Below are positions 7,083-14,540 of a DNA stretch of 21,988 nt, one piece after another. Each line of letters starts with the position of its first letter. Within the stretch, counting starts at the first letter, position 1. A program made the translations under genes and the position numbers. The notes beneath the pieces were generated by a model. It did no database searches. It was not told where the DNA came from and was given only the letters and a program-made list of their open reading frames with translations. Source of the DNA: DATLXH01 sp035576005 (lineage in GTDB: Bacteria; Acidobacteriota; Thermoanaerobaculia; Gp7-AA8); contig DATLXH010000032.1 in assembly GCA_035576005.1 (NCBI GenBank), positions 1-21,988 on the forward strand. The letters are read 5' to 3'.

Positions 7083-8147
7083 ATGACTCACCACGAGCAT
7101 CATGTCGACTGGCGGGTCCTGCTGTTCTACGGACTCGTTTGCGTGGTCGTACTGGGCGTGGGCGCCGTCGTGCTGTACACGTACTTCGAACGGCAGACGC
7201 TGGCGCAGGGGATTGTCCCGGAGCCTCTTCCCAAGGTCATGGTAATCACCGGCTCCCCCGATTCGAAGTTCGTCTCTTCGTGGGTCGGACTGATGACCAA
7301 AGCGGATTTTTCACCCACTCTGGTGCCAATCGAACGCGTTGATGCACTCCAGGGCGTCCTGGTCATCACGAACATCGCAACCCTTCCCGAAAAAGTTGCA
7401 GGGCAGATCGACGCGTACGTCCAGGATGGCCGCGGGGTGGTCGTCATCGGCGCGCCGCCGCGACAGTCTTCACCGTTTCTCGATCTCGTTTCGACTGACT
7501 CGGGGATGTCCGAAACCCGGATTCAGATGGCGGAAGCGGCATCTCCCCTCATGGCACGGATGAATCCAGGTCACGAGCTACTTACGAGGCCGGCTCCGGT
7601 TGCGTTCATCGACGAAACTCCCCAGATGATCGTGGATGCTCGCTGGAAGGTGACCTCACGAGCCGCGGTTGCGCACTATTCGCATGGCGAAGGGAGGGTG
7701 GTCTGGCTCGGCTTCGACCCTGCGGCGCTGACCAACCAGAATGACGTTCAACTGAACCTTCTGCTGCGCACCGCGTTTCGTTGGGCAGCGGGACAGCCAG
7801 TATCCGACGGAGCCGTCGGTGCGCCCGCCGCTGCAAGGACGCTGACTCCTGAGGCGAGGCTTGCAGCAAGGACCGAGCGTTTTGCTTTCAGCGTCGAGAA
7901 GCTCCGGGGCGAGGGAACATTTTCCGTCCGGCTGACCAATCGAGGAAAAAAGAAGATCGAGAATCCGACGGTCAAGCTCTGGCTGCCGGCCCGGGTCAAG
8001 AATGTGAAGCTGGCGGGAAGCTTTATCCTGAGGCGAAAGGCAACGTTGATCGGTGTACCGCAGGATGGAACGGTGCTGGTCATGCTGCCCGCGCTCAATC
8101 CCAACGAAGATCGGACGTTGAAGTTGAAGGTCACCGCAACGAACTGA
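7083..8147 (+). CDS. Membrane-anchored protein with GATase1-like domain
   Basis: This is a 354-residue protein. After a short His-rich N-terminus there is one membrane helix at residues about 12-34. Residues about 50-230 have an alternating alpha/beta pattern like class I glutamine-amidotransferase-like or BatA-type modules: VMVITGSP, GVLVITNI, then GRGVVVIGAPP, and GEGRVVWLGFDPAAL before a final helix. No Cys nucleophile is visible in the expected elbow, so it is probably non-catalytic. The last about 85 residues are beta-rich (FSVRLTNRGKKKIENPTVKL ... LNPNEDRTLKLKVTA), like a CARDB/DUF11-style adhesion or sandwich domain. The bulk is presumably periplasmic. The gene starts 3 nt after the preceding small membrane gene. 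Function not recognised. Confidence 0.8.
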   Translation: MTHHEHHVDWRVLLFYGLVCVVVLGVGAVVLYTYFERQTLAQGIVPEPLPKVMVITGSPDSKFVSSWVGLMTKADFSPTLVPIERVDALQGVLVITNIATLPEKVAGQIDAYVQDGRGVVVIGAPPRQSSPFLDLVSTDSGMSETRIQMAEAASPLMARMNPGHELLTRPAPVAFIDETPQMIVDARWKVTSRAAVAHYSHGEGRVVWLGFDPAALTNQNDVQLNLLLRTAFRWAAGQPVSDGAVGAPAAARTLTPEARLAARTERFAFSVEKLRGEGTFSVRLTNRGKKKIENPTVKLWLPARVKNVKLAGSFILRRKATLIGVPQDGTVLVMLPALNPNEDRTLKLKVTATN

Positions 8148-8239
8148 TCGGTGCTACTTTGCGCGTTCCCAGCCGACAGCCGGGAGCTCAACACGACGGG
8201 CAATCGCGAGGGGCATTGCTTTTGCTCCGGAGAGGAATC

Positions 8240-8653
8240 ATGAATTCAGCAAATGAAGAAAAATCCATTGGGTCTATTGTTCGCGGTCTGACTGAAGATC
8301 TTTCGACGCTCTTTCGCAGCGAGATCGCCCTGGCGAAACTCGAGCTCAAGCAAACGGCGGCGAACCTTGGTGGCGCAGGCGCCTTGTTTCTCGGCGCCCT
8401 TGTCTGCGGTCTGTTTGGACTGGCCATGTTGTTCGTCACCGGGATTCTCGCGCTGGCTCTGATCATGCCGGCATGGCTGGCGACCTTGATCGTCGCGGTC
8501 ATCGCTCTGGCGCTCGCAGGGCTGCTTGCGGTGATGGGCAAAGGGAAAGCCTCCAGCATCAAACTGGTCCCCGAGGCGACGATCGCAAGCGTGAAGGGCG
8601 ATATCAGCACGATCAAGTCAGATTTCTCAAGACTGAAGAGGGGACGAGAATGA
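8240..8653 (+). CDS. Phage-holin-X/DUF1469-like membrane protein (YqjE type)
   Basis: This is a 137-residue protein. A short N-terminal amphipathic helix (GLTEDLSTLFRSEIALAKLE) is followed by two membrane helices separated by a short loop (LFLGALVCGLFGLAMLFVTG and LATLIVAVIALALAGLLAVM) and a basic tail. This is the layout of the YqjE/Actinobacterial holin-X/DUF1469 group, usually found beside YqjD/ElaB-like proteins, as here. The start is the ATG at 8240 because GGAGAGGA precedes it at good spacing; an upstream in-frame extension to 8159 carries no homologous sequence. Its stop overlaps the next start as ATGA. The family is linked to stress-related inner-membrane proteins; a true phage holin role is not supported. 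Confidence 0.85.
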   Translation: MNSANEEKSIGSIVRGLTEDLSTLFRSEIALAKLELKQTAANLGGAGALFLGALVCGLFGLAMLFVTGILALALIMPAWLATLIVAVIALALAGLLAVMGKGKASSIKLVPEATIASVKGDISTIKSDFSRLKRGRE

Positions 8654-8976
8654 GCGACGAAGCGGGAACGGATCATGTGAAACGTCACATTGAGCTGGCC
8701 ATCGATCGTGCTCGGGAGGGTGTCGGCGATCAGGTGGATGCTCTGGATCGGCACCTCCGCGAGTCACTCGACTTCAAGGAGAAAGCTGCCACTCACGCAC
8801 CGGCGCTGATTGCAGCAGGCGCGGCGGTCGGGTTCCTCGCTGGATTCGGACTCAATGACAAGCTCGCCCGCGTGCTCAAGATTGCCATCCCCCTTATGCT
8901 CGTGGCCAAGGTAGCGAAGGCTCGTTTCGGGGATCACGATTCCGAAACATCGGGTCTTGCCGACGATCTCTACTAA
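8650..8976 (+). CDS. YqjD/ElaB-like (DUF883-type) membrane-tethered protein
   Basis: This is a 108-residue protein. Its N-terminal half is a long charged helix (HVKRHIELAIDRAREGVGDQVDALD...), likely a coiled coil. It is followed by a Gly/Ala-rich segment (ALIAAGAAVGFLAGFGL) and a hydrophobic stretch (VLKIAIPLMLVAKVA) that would anchor it in the inner membrane. E. coli YqjD and ElaB are ribosome-binding, C-tail-anchored proteins of stationary phase; this protein shares their architecture but I cannot show orthology. It overlaps the DUF1469-like gene by 4 nt, so the two are translationally coupled. It converges with dprA 28 bp downstream. Confidence 0.75.
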   Translation: MSDEAGTDHVKRHIELAIDRAREGVGDQVDALDRHLRESLDFKEKAATHAPALIAAGAAVGFLAGFGLNDKLARVLKIAIPLMLVAKVAKARFGDHDSETSGLADDLY

Positions 8977-9004
8977 CGCCCGCAATCTCTCCTGGCCCGC
9001 CCTC

Positions 9005-10096
9005 TCACGCCCGCCGAAGATAGCGTGCTCCGGGCAGGACCATGACGAGACCTCGTACTTCCAGAGTGAGTAATGTTTCAGCCAGCTCATTGACCGGAAC
9101 GTTGAGTTTGGTGGCAATGGCATCTGCGCCGACCGGTTCATCACATCGGATGAGCTCGAGCAGTCGTTGGAGCTCCGGCTCGAGCCGAGTGCGAGGGACT
9201 CTCGTGACCTGCTCTTTCCGGAGCTGCGGAAGCTCCTCAAAGATATCTTCCACATCGTGAACGAGCTTCGCGCCAGATTGGATGAGCCGGTGAACGCCTT
9301 CAGAACCGCCTGAAAAGATCGATCCCGGCACCGCAAAGACCTCGCGCCCCTGCTCGGAAGCCATTCTCGCAGTGATGAGCGAGCCGCTCCTGCCCGTCGC
9401 CTCGATGATCAGCGTTCCAAGTGTGAGGCCGGAGATGATGCGGTTACGGATCGGAAAATTTGACGGCAGAGGCGGTGTGCCGGCTGGAAACTCGCTGACA
9501 ATCAGCCCTCTCTCTTCGATCTGCCGGGAGAGTTGCCGATGAGAACGGGGATAAATCAAGTCGATGCCGGTACCGATTACGGCAATGGTCCGGCCGAACG
9601 TGTCGAGGGCCTCTTGATGCGCCGCAGCATCGACGCCGCGCGCGAGACCCGAGACGATGGTCACTCCAGCCCGCGCAAGCTCTTCAGTAAGCCTGGCGGC
9701 GACATTGAGAGCGTAAGGGGAGGCGCGCCGCGAGCCCACGATGGCGATCGCACGCGTGGCGAGCAGCGTGCGATCGCCCACGACGTTGAGCGTCAAAGGG
9801 GGGTCAGGGATCTCGCGCAGGAGTGCCGGGTACTCCTTATCTGCGAGGGTGATGACACTGTCGCGCAGCGCTGCCACCACTCCGCTGTGAGTGGCCGATT
9901 GGAACGCGCTCAGGAGCTCTCGGGCGCACGCTTGATCGACGTGCAGCAGAGCCGAGATTTCCTCTGGAGCGGCATGGTCGAGTCGGTCGAGAGGATCGAA
10001 ATTCTCGAGGAGCTTACGTGTTCGGGAAGGTGACAGGGACGGCAGCAGCGACAACGCGATCATCTGATCGCGTACGCGATCGGGCACAATGTCCAT
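9005..10096 (-). CDS. dprA: DNA-processing protein DprA
   Basis: This is a 363-residue cytoplasmic DNA-uptake factor. DprA loads RecA on incoming single-stranded DNA during natural transformation. The Rossmann-like core shows IAIVGSRRASPYALN, TIVSGLARGVDAAAHQEAL, VIGTGIDLIYPRSHRQL, FPIRNRIISGLTLGTLIIEA and GSLITARMASEQGREVFAVPG, all characteristic of the DprA/Smf family. A helix-hairpin-helix-like N-terminus and a C-terminal winged-helix segment (about residues 300-363, GADAIATKLNVPVNELAETL) complete the usual layout. The ATG at 10096 is chosen because the frame beyond it (to 10267) covers the intergenic promoter region. It is divergent from the TPR lipoprotein gene, with overlapping TATAAT elements between. 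No other competence gene is in the window. Confidence 0.95.
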   Translation of the reverse strand: MDIVPDRVRDQMIALSLLPSLSPSRTRKLLENFDPLDRLDHAAPEEISALLHVDQACARELLSAFQSATHSGVVAALRDSVITLADKEYPALLREIPDPPLTLNVVGDRTLLATRAIAIVGSRRASPYALNVAARLTEELARAGVTIVSGLARGVDAAAHQEALDTFGRTIAVIGTGIDLIYPRSHRQLSRQIEERGLIVSEFPAGTPPLPSNFPIRNRIISGLTLGTLIIEATGRSGSLITARMASEQGREVFAVPGSIFSGGSEGVHRLIQSGAKLVHDVEDIFEELPQLRKEQVTRVPRTRLEPELQRLLELIRCDEPVGADAIATKLNVPVNELAETLLTLEVRGLVMVLPGARYLRRA

Positions 10097-10133
10097 CAGA
10101 GATCTGTGATGCAGGAGGGAGAGAGCCGGGGCG

Positions 10134-10186
10134 TTGTGCGGGGGTGCGCGGGCGTCATTATAATTTGCGACACCGTTGCAGAACAA
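10134..10186. promoter_or_regulatory. Divergent promoter region between dprA and the TPR lipoprotein gene
   Basis: ATTATAAT at 10157-10164 supplies TATAAT on both strands (plus 10159-10164, minus 10162-10157). For dprA a TTGTTC lies 18 bp upstream (10186-10181 on the minus strand), a credible sigma-70 arrangement. For the plus-strand operon TTGTGC at 10134-10139 is 19 bp from the -10, which is long. The two core elements overlap, so the promoters would compete. Confidence 0.45.
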
Positions 10187-10278
10187 GGGGCAACCACGAC
10201 TCGAAGATTGCATCGCTGTCGAGCGTCCTTTGAACCGACTGTCTCGCGTCTTTGCTTCGCGACGCAAAGGAGCTTCAA

Positions 10279-10827
10279 ATGAAACGTTTGGAAACGCGGG
10301 CCGTCAGCAGCTTTCTGCTACTGGCAATCGTTGCTCTGATGGGCGGCTGTTCGAGCGGGCGTAATGATTTGAGCCTTGCGTCCTCTCAAATGAACTTCGG
10401 AGTCAGGTCGGCCAGAATGAACCTCTGGCGGGAAGCGCTCTTCCGCTTCCGTCGTGCGTCCCAGATCGAACCTACCAGCGCGCTGGCAGCCAACAATCTC
10501 GCCGTGGCCTACGAGGGGACAGGCGACTTCGACAAGGCGCGTGAGTCCTACGTGGAGGCACTGCGACTGGATCGGACGAATGTCCACATCCAGAAGAACT
10601 ACAGCCGCTTCACTGAGTTCGCTGCCCGCAATAAAAAGCGCGACGCGAAAGCGAATGTCACTGCGCCAAAGCCGCTCGATGATTCAAAACCCGACTCCCC
10701 GGCAGCCTCGGTGGTCCCCCCAGCTCTCGGGCCGGCAGAGCCTCCTCTGCAACTCCCTGAGGCCGGACCACCGCAGAAACCGGTAAGCGTGCCGCCTTCC
10801 AGTGGAAAGCCCGGGGTGAACCGATGA
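10279..10827 (+). CDS. TPR-repeat lipoprotein
   Basis: This is a 182-residue exported lipoprotein. The signal peptide ends at a lipobox-like LMGGC with Cys24 as the acylated residue. Residues about 45-105 hold one to two tetratricopeptide repeats (WREALFRFRRASQIEPTSAL, then AANNLAVAYEGTGDFDKARE and SYVEALRLD). The last about 65 residues are Pro/Ala/Ser-rich, a flexible spacer. AAAGGAG lies 6 nt before the ATG. It overlaps the next gene by ATGA and heads a three-gene set ending with the protease-barrel protein. TPR lipoproteins are often scaffolds for outer-membrane machines such as BamD or PilF analogues; a scaffold role here is inference. The lipobox is not ideal (Met at -3) but fits. Confidence 0.85.
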   Translation: MKRLETRAVSSFLLLAIVALMGGCSSGRNDLSLASSQMNFGVRSARMNLWREALFRFRRASQIEPTSALAANNLAVAYEGTGDFDKARESYVEALRLDRTNVHIQKNYSRFTEFAARNKKRDAKANVTAPKPLDDSKPDSPAASVVPPALGPAEPPLQLPEAGPPQKPVSVPPSSGKPGVNR

Positions 10828-11510
10828 GAGTGGCACTCGCTCTGGCCACCGCATTCATTCCCCTCGCCCTGTCGGCCGGCGTCGTCGAAGTGAAACTCAA
10901 ACTGCCAATCAAGCCGAAGCTCAATGTGACAGGAGACGAGACGATCGCGATCGCCCCGTTCGTAATCGTCGCGTCTGAAGAGAAGGGCAGGCCCGACCGG
11001 GCGTCGAAGGTCGATCTTCAGGCGGAGTTTGCCCGTTATCTGCGCAAGCAGATCAACAAGTCCACCAAACTCAAGCTGGTCGATCTCCCACCGACCCGAC
11101 TTCCATCGACCGAGATCAAGCTGCTCGAAGCGAATCGGGATTTCTGGAAGGATCTCGCGTCGCGTAGTGGTGCGGACCTGCTCATTACCGGGGTCATTGA
11201 CTTCGATGTGCGCGACAAGGCCGGCTACAAGACGGAAGAGTATGTTTCGCAGGTGGATGGGAGGACGTACTACCGCCAGGTGCTCGTGGAGAGCACGGGA
11301 TTCATCTTCGACATCGTCGTGGCAGTGTTCAATGGCGACACGGGAGAGAAGATTGCCGAAGAGAACTTCCGTGATTTCAAGGAATTCGATCAGAGAAATT
11401 ACGACGAGATCCTCGGGCTCTTCGAGAACCTTCGCGCTCTCGAGACGCAATTGCTCGGCCTCTTCGTCGCGCAGGAGAGCTCAGCGACTCGCTACGTGTT
11501 CACTAACTGA
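10824..11510 (+). CDS. Secreted CsgG/LpoB-like alpha/beta protein
   Basis: This is a 228-residue protein. A short signal peptide (MRVALALATAFIPLALSAG) is followed by an alpha/beta fold: ETIAIAPFVIV, then a helix (FARYLRKQINKSTKLKLVD), then DFWKDLASRSGADLLITGVI, and further strands with VVAVFNGDTGEKIAEENF. The pattern of a first strand ending in APF, a paired helix and a GADLLITG strand resembles the CsgG, FlgT N-domain and LpoB superfamily of periplasmic envelope-assembly proteins. It has no lipobox, unlike CsgG. The start overlaps the previous stop (ATGA), and the protease-barrel gene follows after 44 bp. Probably a periplasmic partner of that protein; the family call is by pattern only. Confidence 0.7.
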   Translation: MRVALALATAFIPLALSAGVVEVKLKLPIKPKLNVTGDETIAIAPFVIVASEEKGRPDRASKVDLQAEFARYLRKQINKSTKLKLVDLPPTRLPSTEIKLLEANRDFWKDLASRSGADLLITGVIDFDVRDKAGYKTEEYVSQVDGRTYYRQVLVESTGFIFDIVVAVFNGDTGEKIAEENFRDFKEFDQRNYDEILGLFENLRALETQLLGLFVAQESSATRYVFTN

Positions 11511-11554
11511 TCGAAGCATCATCTGTTTTTCAGTCAGCACCCAGGGAGGCCCGG

Positions 11555-14512
11555 TTGAAGCGGATCCAGGCAGTGGCTCTACTCGTTGCTTTGTTGTTTG
11601 TTGTTCCTTCAACCGCCTTCGCCTTTGGCAAGAACAAGATCGCCTACGACCGCTTCGATTGGGAGATCTACCATTCGACCCATTTCGACGTTTACTTCTA
11701 TCAGGAAGAGAAGGGCTCGCTGCAGAAGGTTGTGAACTTTGCAGAAAGCGCGTACGACGATCTTTCGCGCAAGTTCAACTTCCAGATCCCTAAGAAGATC
11801 CCCCTGATCTTCTACGCAACTCACTCGGCCTTCGAGCAGACGAACGTCGATCTCGGGTTCATCCCCGAGGGGGTTGGGGCGTTCGCTGAACCGGTCCGTA
11901 ACCGGATGGTGCTGCCGATCGACACGACGGACGAGAAACTTCTTCAACTCATCACCCACGAGCTGACCCATATCTTCGAGTACGAGATTCTCTTCCAGGG
12001 CAAGCTCGGGAAATCGCTCACCTCGCGCCCGCCGACCTGGTTCATGGAAGGACTGGCCTCGTATATGGCGCAGGACGAGGACTCCAAAGACAGGATGGTC
12101 CTGCGGGACGCCGTAGTAAACGATAGCGTTCCCTCGATTACCAGGAACTTCGGGGGCTACTTCGCCTATCGCTTCGGACACGCAGTGTTCGAATACATTC
12201 AGGAAAAATATGGATGGGAAGGGCTCCGCGATTTCATCTACGAGTACCGCAACACGTTGGGGGGCTCACTCGAAAAGCCACTCAAGAGAGCTTTCGAAGT
12301 CACGCCTGAAGAGTTCGACTCGAAGTTTCGAACCTGGCTGAGACGACGGTATCTCCCTACGCTCATCGAGAAGGGCGAGCCTGTCGAGTACGGCGAAGTC
12401 TTCCGCGTCGAAAAAGATGTCACGAGCCACGAGCTCTCTCCCATTCAGTCGCCCTCCGGAGATCTGCTCGCGGCTGTCACGACCTACAAGGAAGACGCGG
12501 ACATCGTGCTTCTCAACATTCCCGAGCGGAAGTTCCTCAAGAATCTGAGCCGAGGATATGCCGAGGGATATGAATATCCGATCGTCCAGGGCCTGACGAC
12601 CGGATCTGTCATGGGTCGTGATCTCGCCTTCAGTCCCAGTGGCGATCAGATTGCGCTGTTCGTCAAGAAAGAGCGAGGACGCAATCTGATGCTCATCAAC
12701 GCCCTCACCGGCAGGGTCGACCGGTCAGTCCTGATTAACGTGGAGCAGCAGCTGAGTCCGTCCTACTCTCCCGATGGCTCGAAGATCGTCTTCACCGGAT
12801 TCGTCGGAAATCAGAGCGATCTCTTTGTTTACGATCTGGCGAGCGGGAGCATTACGAACCTCACCAACGACGTCTTCTTCGATGGCTCCCCGGTTTATTC
12901 ACCTGACGGAAAGTGGGTCGTATATTCTTCGATCGTCGATGGCTGGGCCAAGCTGTTTCGTCTCGATGTGTCGGAGCCGTCGCGACGTTTTCAGTTAACG
13001 ACCGGGTCTTCGAATGACATCGATGCGACCTTCTCTCCTGACGGGAAGCGGGTTTTTCTTTCGTCGGACCGCCAGACCGGTCGGGAGAGCGCGCCAGTCG
13101 ATACCCCTCCGGTCATCGAGACGCCGGGAGGGGAATCGGCGGCCGCGAAGTCGTCGGGTCCGCGCCCGGTGAATCCCGCTGACCGCGCTGCTTACAACAT
13201 CTATTCGCTCAACCTGGAGAACGGAGATCTTCTCAAGTACACCGACGTCGTTGGCGGCTGCTTTACACCGGCGGTCTTCATCGCCGCAGGAAACAAGGAA
13301 CGACTCGTGTTCTCTTCGTATTACAAGCGCCGCTGGCAGCTTTACACCACGTTGACCGACAGCCCGCTCGGGGCACCGGAGAAAACCACGCTTTCTTCTG
13401 AGCCGATCCGTGCCGAACAGAGAGTGCCGTTTCTTGCGCCCGTGGAGGTGACGATCGACGCCGAGAAGGTCGAGAAGGTCGGAGGCTTCAAGCTCTTCAT
13501 CGACGACATACAAGTCAATGCCGGTGTGAACTCGGACCAGACCTTTATCTCCCGCTCCGTCATCCTGATGAGCGACATGCTCGGCAATAAACGGTTCATC
13601 GCCTCGCTCGATTCGGTTTCCACGTTTTCGAACTTCGATTTCCTTTACCTCGACATCAAGAATCGTCTGAACTGGGGGGCCCGCGTTTTCGATGACAGGT
13701 CGTTCTTCCGTGCCGATTTTGATGCGACCAGGGGATTCCAGCGTGGCTCGCAGGCCTACCGGCAGACCGGCGCGATGGGAATCCTCAGCTACCCGTTCGA
13801 TCGGTATCATCGTGTCGACGTGGGAGCGGGATACATGCTGCGCGAGATCGCCTATCCGCAGCTGTTCTCAGACGCAGAGGGAAACTACCGGCTGTTCCTG
13901 CCAAGGAAAGACAGCTTCCCGATCGTCTCGTCGACCTTCACGGGCGACAACGCGCAATTCAAGGAGTTCGGGCCCGTATCAGGCCGACGCTATGAGGTGA
14001 GTGCTGCCTACTCTGCCGACGTCAAAAGGGGCGGAACGCTCAGTGGTGACCTCGTTGTCGATTTCAGGAACTACCGTCAGGTCACCTCGCGGAGTGTTCT
14101 GGCGGCGCGGCTGTTCGCCGCCATCTCGGAAGGGAACTTCCCGAACTTTCATTACTTCGGCGGTCTCAATACGCTTCGGGGCTATGACTTCCGAAGCATC
14201 GTGGGCGATCGGGCGTTCTTCGCGAATTTCGAGTACAGGTTCCCGCTCATCGACCTGCTTGCCACTCCCGTCTTCGCATTTCAGCAGGTCCGCGGATCGC
14301 TCTTCTTCGACATCGGTGGCGCATTTTTCAACGGCGACGATTTCAAGTTCGTGGAGGACAATCGGCTCGTGGACGGGAAGGCGTCGGTTGGTTATGGAAT
14401 CGCGTTCAACCTGTTCGGACTCGAGTTGCACTGGGACTTTGCGAAGCGCACGAATCTCAAGGATCTCAGCGGGAAATTTCAAACGACGTTCTGGATTGGA
14501 GAGACGTTCTAG
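11555..14512 (+). CDS. Exported zinc-peptidase / beta-propeller / outer-membrane-barrel fusion
   Basis: This is a 985-residue protein with a clear signal peptide (cleavage near AFAFG, residue 24). Residues about 30-270 form a gluzincin-type peptidase domain (peptidase MA-like): HELTH at 135-139 binds zinc and Glu165 in WFMEGLASY is the likely third ligand. Residues about 290-600 carry TolB-like PD40 propeller blades (SPSGDQIALF, SYSPDGSKIVF, VYSPDGKWVVY, TFSPDGKRVFL). Residues about 690-985 look like a 16-strand-type Omp85/BamA barrel half: aromatic-alternating strands, NFHYFGGLNTLRGYDFR, and a C-terminal Phe (TTFWIGETF). The start is TTG, with GGGAGG 5 nt upstream. It ends the operon of the TPR lipoprotein and CsgG-like genes. 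It probably sits in the outer membrane with the protease and propeller in the periplasm; the substrate is unknown. Confidence 0.88.
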   Translation: MKRIQAVALLVALLFVVPSTAFAFGKNKIAYDRFDWEIYHSTHFDVYFYQEEKGSLQKVVNFAESAYDDLSRKFNFQIPKKIPLIFYATHSAFEQTNVDLGFIPEGVGAFAEPVRNRMVLPIDTTDEKLLQLITHELTHIFEYEILFQGKLGKSLTSRPPTWFMEGLASYMAQDEDSKDRMVLRDAVVNDSVPSITRNFGGYFAYRFGHAVFEYIQEKYGWEGLRDFIYEYRNTLGGSLEKPLKRAFEVTPEEFDSKFRTWLRRRYLPTLIEKGEPVEYGEVFRVEKDVTSHELSPIQSPSGDLLAAVTTYKEDADIVLLNIPERKFLKNLSRGYAEGYEYPIVQGLTTGSVMGRDLAFSPSGDQIALFVKKERGRNLMLINALTGRVDRSVLINVEQQLSPSYSPDGSKIVFTGFVGNQSDLFVYDLASGSITNLTNDVFFDGSPVYSPDGKWVVYSSIVDGWAKLFRLDVSEPSRRFQLTTGSSNDIDATFSPDGKRVFLSSDRQTGRESAPVDTPPVIETPGGESAAAKSSGPRPVNPADRAAYNIYSLNLENGDLLKYTDVVGGCFTPAVFIAAGNKERLVFSSYYKRRWQLYTTLTDSPLGAPEKTTLSSEPIRAEQRVPFLAPVEVTIDAEKVEKVGGFKLFIDDIQVNAGVNSDQTFISRSVILMSDMLGNKRFIASLDSVSTFSNFDFLYLDIKNRLNWGARVFDDRSFFRADFDATRGFQRGSQAYRQTGAMGILSYPFDRYHRVDVGAGYMLREIAYPQLFSDAEGNYRLFLPRKDSFPIVSSTFTGDNAQFKEFGPVSGRRYEVSAAYSADVKRGGTLSGDLVVDFRNYRQVTSRSVLAARLFAAISEGNFPNFHYFGGLNTLRGYDFRSIVGDRAFFANFEYRFPLIDLLATPVFAFQQVRGSLFFDIGGAFFNGDDFKFVEDNRLVDGKASVGYGIAFNLFGLELHWDFAKRTNLKDLSGKFQTTFWIGETF

Positions 14513-14540
14513 CCCGCAGACTGTAATAGACGCAGGCTAG
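14509..14540. terminator. Small inverted repeat holding both convergent stop codons
   Basis: CTAGCCCGC (14509-14517) and GCAGGCTAG (14532-14540) form a 9-bp stem with one mismatch around a 14-nt loop. The TAG stops of the barrel gene (14510-14512) and of topIB (14537-14539) lie in the two arms. A bidirectional 3'-end structure is plausible; no T-run is present. The left arm equals the first 10 bp of the 180-bp element with its CTAG flank (CTAGCCCGCA). Confidence 0.4.

Noticed and set aside
8240..8653. Phage lysis holin as evidence of a prophage
   Set aside because: No other phage gene is nearby, and pairing with a YqjD-like gene is the usual chromosomal arrangement.
8674..8693. Perfect palindrome ATGTGA-N4-TCACAT resembling a CRP half-site pair
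   Set aside because: It lies inside the YqjD-like coding sequence, has a 4-nt and not a 6-nt spacer, and no promoter is near.
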